From Burkholderiaceae bacterium (GTDB lineage: Bacteria > Pseudomonadota > Gammaproteobacteria > Burkholderiales > Burkholderiaceae_C), in contig JAISNB010000046.1 in NCBI GenBank assembly GCA_031276435.1, positions 1-10,740 of the forward strand: DNA of 10,740 nt. Reading direction: 5' to 3'. Both the position numbers and the translations under genes were made by a program. Numbering within the stretch: position 1 is the stretch's first letter; every line of letters starts with the position of its first letter. A model generated the notes under the pieces. The model did not search any database. It was not told the DNA's origin and worked only from the letters and a program-made list of their open reading frames with translations. Shown piece by piece: positions 5,481 through 10,740 of the stretch.

Positions 5481-7805
5481 TCAGCGCCGCGCGGCCAGGC
5501 GCCTCAGCACTGTGGTCATGCAGTCGATTTCGTCAAAGGTGTTGTAGAAGGCCAGCGAAGGCCGCACTGTGGATTCCAGGCCAAAGCGCCGCAGTATGGG
5601 TTGGGCGCAGTGGTGGCCGGTGCGCACGGCAATGCCTTCCTGGTTGAGGGCCTGGCCAACTTCGTCGGTGCTGTAGCCAGCGAGCACAAAGGAGAGCACG
5701 CTGGCTTTGTCGGGCGCGGTGCCGATAAGGCGCAGGCCCTTGATGGTGCGCAATTGCGCCATACCGTAGGCGAGCAGGTCGTGCTCGTAGCGGGCGATGT
5801 TTTCCAGTCCCAGGCGGCTTACGTAGTCCAGCGCCGCGCCCAGGCCCACGGCGTCGGCAATGTTGCCGGTACCGGCCTCGAATTTGTTGGGGATGGGCTG
5901 GAAGATGGTTTTTTCGAAGGTGACGTCGGCAATCATGTTGCCGCCACCCTGCCAGGGCGGCATGTCTTCAAGCACTTCGCGCTTGCCCCAGAGGGCGCCG
6001 ATGCCCGTCGGGCCAAAGATTTTGTGGCCCGAAAAGACGAAGAAGTCCGCGTCCATGTCTTGCACATCCACGCGCATGTGCGCTATGGATTGGGCGCCGT
6101 CCACCAGCGCCCTGGCGCCCGCGCGGTGCGCCAATTCCACAATTTTCCTGACGGGCACCACGGTGCCAAGCGCGTTGGAGACCTGGGTTACGGCCACGAG
6201 TTTGGTGCGGTCGCCAAGCAGTTTCTGGTATTCGTCGAGCAGTACCTGCCCATCGTCATCGACCGGAATGACGCGCAGACGCGCGCCTTTGGCAGCCGCC
6301 AATTGTTGCCAGGGCACGATGTTGGCGTGGTGCTCCAGGTGGCTGACGATGATTTCGTCGCCCTCGCCGATGTGCTGCCAGCCCCAGCTTTTGGCGACGA
6401 GGTTGATGGCCTCGGTGGTGCCGCGCGCGAAGATGACTTCGTTGACGTCGGGTGCGTTGATGAAGCGGCGCACGGTTTCGCGCGCGCCTTCGTAGGCGTC
6501 GGTGGCGCGGGCGGCCAGATCATGCGCTGCGCGGTGGATGTTGGAGTTTTCGTGCGCGTAGAACCAGCCCAGGCGGTCAATGACGGCTTGCGGTTTGTGC
6601 GTGGTGGCCGCGTTGTCAAACCAGATGAGCTGGCGGCCATGGATGCGCTCTTGCAGGATGGGAAAGTCGCGGCGCACGGCGTGGATGTCAAATGCGGCGT
6701 GCCTGTCTTGTCCGGCCAGCGGTATGCTGCCGCCGCCATCGCGCAGCGCGGGTTTGGCGGGCGTGACGTGGCCGTCGGGCAGCGTTACGGCATCCACAAA
6801 ATAGTATTGCGATTTGCTTGCCGCAGTGGCATGGGCAGGGTTGTCTGAGTTGCCCGGCAAGCCAGCCGCTGGCGCGGCATGGGCCGGGGCGTTGCCTGGC
6901 AGGCTGGGGACGCTGACAAATTCCGGCCAACTGGCCGAATCCGTCAGTGCCGTGGCATCGGGCAAGCGTTGCGTGCCTGCGGGGTTGTTGCTTGCGGCAG
7001 GGCGCGCTGCCAGTGGCGCGGGCGCGGCGGCGGCAGCATCCGCCGCTGCTGGCGATGCGCTGGCGGCCTGATCGCCGCCACGCAAGGCGTTCAACGCTTG
7101 CAGCACCAGCGCATCGTCCACCTGCATTTTGCCGGGTGTCGCGTTGCTGAGCGCCGCGCTGTCCGCGCCACCGGCTGAAGGGTGGCCGTGGCCGTCGCCC
7201 ACAAAGTAGAAGGGGCTGGCCGCCGCCGTGCCCGCGGGGTGTTGCGCGGCAGCGGTGGCTGTGGCATCGCGCGCCTGGGGCACATCTTGCGCGATGGCAG
7301 CGCCCGTTCTTGGCGCGTAGCCGGGCACTGTGGTGTACACGCGGTCTGGCACGCCATTGCCCGCCTGGGCGTTGGGCGTGAGGTGCGCGACGCGGTTGGC
7401 CAGCGACAAAACAGGCGTTGGCGATGAGGGAACAAAGTTGGCGCCTGGCATGAGGCCTTGCGGTATGGGCGTGCCGGGTACGGCTGCCGACAGGCCCGAT
7501 GGGCTGGACAGCAACGATCCGGGTGGAGCCACATTGCCGGGGGCCTGCACGCCCGGCGGCAGGCCGGGTTCAACACCGGCCGCGCTGGCGGGCGGTTTGG
7601 GCGGCGCACCAGCACCGCCGCCTTGCGCCACTGCGCTGCTTATGGTTGGCACCGCGCGCGCGCCGCCCGGCAGGACGGCAAACATGGCGTTGGCCATTTG
7701 CGCCAGCACGGCAATGTCCAAAGGCGCTTGCGCCGAGTCTGGCTGTGGTGGTGGTGGCGGCACGGGCGCTGGCGCGGCGGGCAAACTGGCGGCGTTGGCA
7801 CTCAA
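5481..7805 (-). CDS. Encapsulin cargo cysteine desulfurase (SufS-like) with long disordered N-terminal domain
   Basis: This 774-residue protein is a fusion in effect. Residues 1-370 form a Pro/Ala/Gly-rich, probably disordered extension, and residues 372-774 form a complete SufS-type PLP cysteine desulfurase that takes sulfur from cysteine as a persulfide and releases alanine. Catalytic landmarks are intact: His492 in HLEHHAN, Asp569 and Gln572 in VDGAQ, PLP lysine Lys595 in SGHKIFGPTG, persulfide cysteine Cys733 in RTGHHCAQP, and Arg748 in VRPS. Housekeeping SufS is only about 400 residues. A long disordered N-terminal domain that loads the enzyme into the shell is the known mark of family 2A encapsulin cargo. 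Within the extension, less degenerate islands stand out at 30-48, 151-165, 197-213, 230-244, 281-305 and 331-352. The start is TTG, with GGAGG six bases upstream, 11 bases after the encapsulin stop; no upstream ATG in frame is credible. No SufE or SufU partner gene is nearby. Confidence 0.95.
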   Translation of the reverse strand: MSANAASLPAAPAPVPPPPPQPDSAQAPLDIAVLAQMANAMFAVLPGGARAVPTISSAVAQGGGAGAPPKPPASAAGVEPGLPPGVQAPGNVAPPGSLLSSPSGLSAAVPGTPIPQGLMPGANFVPSSPTPVLSLANRVAHLTPNAQAGNGVPDRVYTTVPGYAPRTGAAIAQDVPQARDATATAAAQHPAGTAAASPFYFVGDGHGHPSAGGADSAALSNATPGKMQVDDALVLQALNALRGGDQAASASPAAADAAAAAPAPLAARPAASNNPAGTQRLPDATALTDSASWPEFVSVPSLPGNAPAHAAPAAGLPGNSDNPAHATAASKSQYYFVDAVTLPDGHVTPAKPALRDGGGSIPLAGQDRHAAFDIHAVRRDFPILQERIHGRQLIWFDNAATTHKPQAVIDRLGWFYAHENSNIHRAAHDLAARATDAYEGARETVRRFINAPDVNEVIFARGTTEAINLVAKSWGWQHIGEGDEIIVSHLEHHANIVPWQQLAAAKGARLRVIPVDDDGQVLLDEYQKLLGDRTKLVAVTQVSNALGTVVPVRKIVELAHRAGARALVDGAQSIAHMRVDVQDMDADFFVFSGHKIFGPTGIGALWGKREVLEDMPPWQGGGNMIADVTFEKTIFQPIPNKFEAGTGNIADAVGLGAALDYVSRLGLENIARYEHDLLAYGMAQLRTIKGLRLIGTAPDKASVLSFVLAGYSTDEVGQALNQEGIAVRTGHHCAQPILRRFGLESTVRPSLAFYNTFDEIDCMTTVLRRLAARR

Positions 7806-7811
7806 GGGATG

Positions 7812-7816
7812 CCTCC
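7812..7816 (-). promoter_or_regulatory. Strong Shine-Dalgarno deciding the TTG start of the desulfurase
   Basis: On the minus strand GGAGG directly follows the TAA stop of the encapsulin gene and lies six bases before a TTG codon. The near-ideal site and spacing make TTG at 7805 the start although it is a rare start codon. A weak codon behind a strong site may set the cargo-to-shell ratio. Confidence 0.75.
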
Positions 7817-8755
7817 TTATTTATAGGTGTCCAGGGCGGAATAGTCGTGGTATTTGTTGACTTCCACATCTTCCAGCACGGCGAGCGCATCGGGCGTGAG
7901 CACGGCCAGCGAGCAATACAGCGAGATGAGGTAAGAGGCAATGGCGTGGTCGTTGATGCCCATGAAGCGCACCGACAGCCCCGGGCTTTGCTCGCCTGGC
8001 AGGCCCGGCTGGAACAGCCCCACCACGCCCTGGCGGCGGTCGCCCACGCGCAGCAGCAGGATGGACGATTTGCCACCGGCCACGGGGATTTTGTCGGAAG
8101 CCACCAGCGGAACGCCGCGCCAGGTGATGAATTGCGAGCCGAACAGGCTGATTGTGGGCGGCGGCGTGCCGCGGCGCGTGGCTTCGCGGCCAAACGCAGC
8201 AATGGCCAGCGGGTGCGCGAGGAAAAAGGCGGGTTCCTTCCACACCTTGGTCAGCAACTCGTCCAGATCGTCAGGCGTGGGCGCGCCGTTCAGGGGGAAG
8301 ATGCGCTGTTCATCGGCCACTTGCGAGAACAGGCCGTAGTCCGGATTGTTGATGAGTTCGCTTTCCTGGTTTTCCTTGATGGTTTCAATGGTCAGGCGCA
8401 ACTGTTCCTTGATCTGGTCGTGCGGGCTGCTGTAGAGGTCGGAGATGCGGGTGTGCACATCGAGCACGGTGCTGACCGCGTTGAGAAAGTATTCGCGCGG
8501 CTTCTCCTCGTACTCCACAAAGGTGCGCGGCAACTGGTTCTCGGTCTTTTTGGAAGTGCACGTGACCTTGATGTTTTGCGGGTCTTTCACCTGGTTGACG
8601 CGGTAAATGCCCGCCTCTACCGGTACCCACTGCAACAAATGCGTCAGCCAGCGCGGGCTGATGCTCGCCAGTTGCGGGGCGGTTTTGGTGGCGTTGGCCA
8701 GCTGTCTGGCGGCGTTGTCGCTCAGGGCAAAAGTTCCATCGGGCAGGGTGCTCAT
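7817..8755 (-). CDS. Family 2A (SrpI-type) encapsulin shell protein
   Basis: This 312-residue protein is recognised as the HK97-fold shell protein of family 2A encapsulins, the group of Synechococcus SrpI and mycobacterial major membrane protein I. Copies assemble into an icosahedral compartment that encloses a cysteine desulfurase. Characteristic parts are the N-terminal arm (LSDNAARQLANATKTAPQL, 11-29; PRWLTHLLQWVPVEAGIYRV, 34-53), an extended-loop region with VEYEEKPREY (80-89), the helical spine DVHTRISDLYSSPHDQIKEQ (99-118), NNPDYGLF (136-143), and the axial-domain end with GINDHAIASYLISLY (266-280). At this length there is no room for the cyclic-nucleotide-binding insertion of family 2B shells. 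Databases may still label such proteins as Crp/Fnr-like or membrane proteins, wrongly. The ATG at 8755 has GGAG six bases upstream. The cargo gene follows after 11 bases. Confidence 0.94.
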   Translation of the reverse strand: MSTLPDGTFALSDNAARQLANATKTAPQLASISPRWLTHLLQWVPVEAGIYRVNQVKDPQNIKVTCTSKKTENQLPRTFVEYEEKPREYFLNAVSTVLDVHTRISDLYSSPHDQIKEQLRLTIETIKENQESELINNPDYGLFSQVADEQRIFPLNGAPTPDDLDELLTKVWKEPAFFLAHPLAIAAFGREATRRGTPPPTISLFGSQFITWRGVPLVASDKIPVAGGKSSILLLRVGDRRQGVVGLFQPGLPGEQSPGLSVRFMGINDHAIASYLISLYCSLAVLTPDALAVLEDVEVNKYHDYSALDTYK

Positions 8756-8823
8756 GCAAGACTCCGTTGTGTTTATGAGGGCGGGTTGAACAGAAGCCCT
8801 CGAGTGTCGGCCCTTGTGCGTTC

Positions 8824-8834
8824 CGGTTCAACCG
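8824..8834. promoter_or_regulatory. Palindrome CGGTTCAACCG, candidate operator for the XRE regulator
   Basis: This perfect 11-base palindrome lies in the 127-base gap before the encapsulin gene, at the expected transcript start of the candidate promoter at 8835-8862. A second copy of its core, GGTTGAAC, lies at 8784-8791, about four helical turns away. A small XRE-type regulator is encoded immediately upstream, so autogenous or shell-specific control is plausible but inferred. Confidence 0.35.
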
Positions 8835-8862
8835 CCTATAGCCATCAATTTGCGCAAGTCAT
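8835..8862 (-). promoter_or_regulatory. Candidate internal promoter for encapsulin and desulfurase
   Basis: On the minus strand ATGACT (8857-8862) and TATAGG (8835-8840) are 16 bases apart, each matching 4 of 6 consensus bases. The 127-base gap here is the only sizeable one in the operon, which favours an extra promoter, but the match itself is modest. Confidence 0.3.
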
Positions 8863-8882
8863 GCGCCAATCGGGGGAATTCC

Positions 8883-9161
8883 TCAGGTTCGATTTGCGCT
8901 GGCGGTAGCACCATCCTCGGGCGCGAGCCTGCCAGTGATCTGGTCGCAACGCGCCAGCAGGCCGGTCAGGTTCAGGCCCAACGCGCAGGCAAGCTTGCCA
9001 ACGCTCAGCAGCGATGCCGTGGCGTCGCCGCGCTCGATCTCGCCCAGATACGATCGGTTGAGTCCGGCGCGGGCCGCCAGCTCTTCTTGCGACCAGCCTT
9101 TGCCTTCGCGCAAGCGGCGCACTTCCGTGCCAAAGGTTTCAATCAGCAGTTTGCCTGGCAT
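8883..9161 (-). CDS. Small XRE-family helix-turn-helix regulator
   Basis: This 92-residue protein is almost entirely one lambda-repressor-like (XRE/Cro) DNA-binding domain. The helix-turn-helix runs through about 11-66: FGTEVRRLREGKGWSQEELA, then ARAGLNRSYLGEIERG with the recognition helix, then LLSVGKLACALGL. The tail (about 70-92) is short and polar, so no ligand-binding or protease domain is present. The ATG at 9161 lies 20 bases after the acetyltransferase stop. Its ribosome binding site is weak, suggesting coupled translation or low expression. It sits between the acetyltransferase and the encapsulin gene, just upstream of a gap with a palindrome. It is therefore likely a local regulator of the shell and cargo genes. 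Its binding site and signal are unknown. Confidence 0.88.
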   Translation of the reverse strand: MPGKLLIETFGTEVRRLREGKGWSQEELAARAGLNRSYLGEIERGDATASLLSVGKLACALGLNLTGLLARCDQITGRLAPEDGATASANRT

Positions 9162-9181
9162 GACGGTTCTGTTGACTTCTC

Positions 9182-10198
9182 TCAGCCCTGGTGATGCTGC
9201 AACTTGGCCTGCGACACGCTCACACCCGGCGCCACATCGTGCGTGATCCACACATTGCCGCCAATGCTGGCGCCCTTGCCCAGTGTGATGCGCCCAAGAA
9301 TGGTCGCGCCCGCATAGATGACAACGTCGTCTTCCACCACGGGGTGGCGCGCCTCGCCCTTGAGCAAATGGCCGTCCTCGCCCGTGCTGAAGCGGCGCGC
9401 GCCCAGCGTGACCGCCTGGTAAATGCGCACGTTCTCGCCAATCACGCACGTCTCGCCAATAACCACGCCGGTGCCGTGGTCGATGAAAAAGCCGGAACCA
9501 ATCCGTGCCCCGGGATGAATGTCAATGCCCGTTTTGCCGTGCGCCAGTTCACTGACGATGCGCGCCAGCAAACGCAAGCCCTGCGCGTACAGCACGTGCG
9601 CGATGCGGTGGTGAATGATGGCCAGCATGCCGGGGTAACACAGCAGAACCTCGTCAACGTTCTGCGCCGCCGGATCGCCACGGTAGGCGGCAAGCACATC
9701 GCTGTCGAGCAAACGGCGGATCTCTGGCAAAGCCGCCATCAGCGCCTGCACAGCCTCTTTGGCCTGCGCCCTGATCGCGGGAGCCGCCCCCGCATCGTCA
9801 CCACCGCTGCCAAGCCGGGCCTTGAAAGCCAGCTCCAGTTGCGCCTGCTGCTCCAGCGTTTGCATGGCGGCATGAAGGGTGTAGGCCACGTAGGCGTCCT
9901 CGCTCTCGTAGCGCAGGCCCACCGGCCCCAGGCGCATGGGAAAAAGCGCGCCCTTGATCTGCTCTGCCATCTGCGCCACAGCCTCTATGGACGGCAACTC
10001 CCGCCCGAGCGGCTCGCGCTCGCGTCCCTGCGCGGCGCGCCAATCCTGCCGCGCCTGATGCAGCGCGCAAACAACGCTTGTGATGTCCGATGGCGGCTGC
10101 GGTGGCGGTATCGCTTCGCCCCACTGCTCGCCACGCGCCTCTGGCGCGCTGTGGCTGGCGACGGTGGTGGTGGCGACGGCGCTCAATCCTGTACCCAT
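9182..10198 (-). CDS. Serine O-acetyltransferase (EpsC/CysE type)
   Basis: This 338-residue enzyme should transfer acetyl from acetyl-CoA to L-serine, giving O-acetylserine for cysteine synthesis. The C-terminal half is a left-handed beta helix of hexapeptide repeats (about 224-325) with the active-site residues of the family: Asp226 in GIDIHPG, His241 in FIDHGTG, and His285 in EARHPVV. VVIGETCVIGENVRIYQ (245-261) and ASIGGNVWITHDV (310-322) are also typical. The N-terminal 1-200 is the helical domain; CYPGMLAIIHHRIAHVLY (187-204) is its conserved end. The protein ends in QHHQG rather than the C-terminal isoleucine by which CysE docks into CysK. The ATG at 10198 overlaps the rhodanese gene by 16 bases. 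A longer in-frame version would run far into that gene in another frame and is rejected. Serine acetyltransferases are frequent partners in family 2A encapsulin loci. Confidence 0.92.
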   Translation of the reverse strand: MGTGLSAVATTTVASHSAPEARGEQWGEAIPPPQPPSDITSVVCALHQARQDWRAAQGREREPLGRELPSIEAVAQMAEQIKGALFPMRLGPVGLRYESEDAYVAYTLHAAMQTLEQQAQLELAFKARLGSGGDDAGAAPAIRAQAKEAVQALMAALPEIRRLLDSDVLAAYRGDPAAQNVDEVLLCYPGMLAIIHHRIAHVLYAQGLRLLARIVSELAHGKTGIDIHPGARIGSGFFIDHGTGVVIGETCVIGENVRIYQAVTLGARRFSTGEDGHLLKGEARHPVVEDDVVIYAGATILGRITLGKGASIGGNVWITHDVAPGVSVSQAKLQHHQG

Positions 10199-10668
10199 GG
10201 CAGACCATGCGAGCGCCAGCCATTGTGGTGCCCGCGCTGACCATTGGCGTCCAGATCGCCCTCGAAGCCTTCCAGCACATTGAAAACATGTGCAAAACCC
10301 GCCTTCTCCACCACCTCTTGCGCCAGCGCCGAACGCTTGCCCGAGCGACACAGCAGCAGCAGCACGGCATCCTTGCCACCATGCGGCGCAAGTTTGGCCT
10401 CCAGCTCGCGCACGAAACGCGGATTGCGCGTCATCGATGTGCCCGTCGCCCAAGGCACATGCAGCGTATCGGGCACATGGCCAACAAACTTGCGCTCTTC
10501 TGCCGTACGCACATCGACCAGCACCGCCTTGCCACTCTGGAACAAAGCCCAGGCCTGTGGCGGCGACACACTGCGCGCCAACGCCTGCGCCTCCAATTCA
10601 CTGTGGTCCAGGCGGGACGCCGCGCTGGCTGAATACTCCCGTACAGAAACGTCCAGATCGAATGTCAT
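10183..10668 (-). CDS. Single-domain rhodanese-like sulfurtransferase
   Basis: This 161-residue protein carries one rhodanese domain, a fold that moves sulfane sulfur through a cysteine persulfide. Counting from the ATG, the domain spans about 33-137: VLVDVRTAEE (49-58), HVPDTLHVPW (64-73), and the active-site loop CRSGKRS with catalytic Cys107, followed by the conserved FNVLEGFEGD (129-138). The positive loop residues (Arg, Lys, Arg) suggest an anionic or sulfane donor rather than phosphate. The ATG at 10668 has AAGG eight bases upstream; a TTG two codons earlier is less well placed. It is the first gene of the encapsulin operon and overlaps the acetyltransferase gene by 16 bases. In this setting it may accept persulfide sulfur from the desulfurase or return stored sulfur, which is inference. 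Confidence 0.92.
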   Translation of the reverse strand: MTFDLDVSVREYSASAASRLDHSELEAQALARSVSPPQAWALFQSGKAVLVDVRTAEERKFVGHVPDTLHVPWATGTSMTRNPRFVRELEAKLAPHGGKDAVLLLLCRSGKRSALAQEVVEKAGFAHVFNVLEGFEGDLDANGQRGHHNGWRSHGLPWVQD

Positions 10669-10706
10669 CTCCAAAGCCTTCGTGCAATGATGGTGCGATG
10701 CGCTGA

Positions 10707-10735
10707 ACTGTATGACGCTCCGCCGAAGGTGTAAA
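10707..10735 (-). promoter_or_regulatory. Sigma70-like promoter of the rhodanese-encapsulin operon
   Basis: On the minus strand TTTACA (10730-10735, 5 of 6) and TACAGT (10707-10712, 4 of 6) are separated by exactly 17 bases. The predicted start near 10700 leaves a leader of about 30 bases before the rhodanese ATG. The -10 region also holds CAGTTCAGC, which resembles the palindrome in front of the encapsulin gene at 7 of 10 bases. Confidence 0.5.
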
Positions 10736-10740
10736 AGAAT

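Noticed and set aside
4947..5547. Overlapping open frames on both strands in the inter-operon spacer
   Set aside because: Neither resembles a known family. One runs through the terminator into the desulfurase gene, and the other starts in the terminator and ends in the sulfonate promoter region.
5481..6690. Reading the desulfurase as a housekeeping SufS of an iron-sulfur cluster operon
   Set aside because: No sufB, sufC, sufD, sufE or sufU is nearby, and the 370-residue disordered extension plus the adjacent shell gene point to encapsulated cargo.
5463..6848. 461-residue plus-strand open frame opposite the desulfurase
   Set aside because: It covers the conserved catalytic domain of SufS on the other strand and has composition typical of antisense reading in GC-rich DNA.
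7817..8755. Reading the encapsulin shell protein as a Crp/Fnr-type regulator or membrane protein
   Set aside because: There is no cyclic-nucleotide-binding or helix-turn-helix motif and no membrane span, and the cargo-type desulfurase next door fits a family 2A shell.
7499..8908. 469-residue plus-strand open frame opposite the encapsulin gene and the desulfurase N terminus
   Set aside because: It spans two well-supported minus-strand genes and their junction and has no recognisable motif.
9191..10240. 349-residue plus-strand open frame opposite the acetyltransferase
   Set aside because: It is an antisense shadow; the opposite strand encodes the hexapeptide acetyltransferase with its active-site residues.

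Overview
The window looks like a chromosomal segment of a GC-rich proteobacterium, probably a betaproteobacterium of the Burkholderiales. This is inferred from protein style, tight polycistronic layout and a tRNA gene with encoded CCA; no species-level claim is possible. Apart from a tRNA-Ser(GGA) gene at the left edge, every recognisable gene lies on the minus strand, in two consecutive operons that both concern sulfur.

The left operon (transcribed from about 4900 down to 404) encodes an SsuA/TauA-type sulfonate ABC importer (permease, ATPase, Tat-exported binding protein), an NtaA/DszA/SnaA-family FMN-dependent monooxygenase and an OsmC-family protein. The order is ssuC-ssuB-ssuA-monooxygenase-osmC. 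A sigma70-like promoter (17-bp spacer) lies at 4907-4935, with an AT-rich dyad directly upstream that could bind a LysR-type sulfur regulator. The likely role is uptake and oxidative desulfonation of organosulfur compounds.

The right operon (about 10700 down to 5481) is the highlight. In transcription order it holds a single-domain rhodanese, an EpsC/CysE-type serine O-acetyltransferase, a small XRE-type regulator, a family 2A (SrpI-type, HK97-fold) encapsulin shell protein, and a SufS-like cysteine desulfurase. The desulfurase carries a Pro/Ala/Gly-rich N-terminal extension of about 370 residues, the hallmark of cargo for family 2A encapsulins. This is a complete sulfur-metabolism nanocompartment locus. 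The acetyltransferase would feed cysteine synthesis, the desulfurase would release sulfane sulfur from cysteine inside the shell, and the rhodanese could move sulfane sulfur. A hairpin with 12-bp perfect arms closes the operon at 5427-5464.

Between the operons, about 460 bp (4960-5426) holds no gene I can support. Between the tRNA and osmC (120-403) I see no gene and no convincing terminator. The neighbouring sulfonate-import and sulfur-compartment operons suggest a path from organosulfur uptake to cysteine and then to stored or delivered sulfur; the link is inferred from adjacency only.
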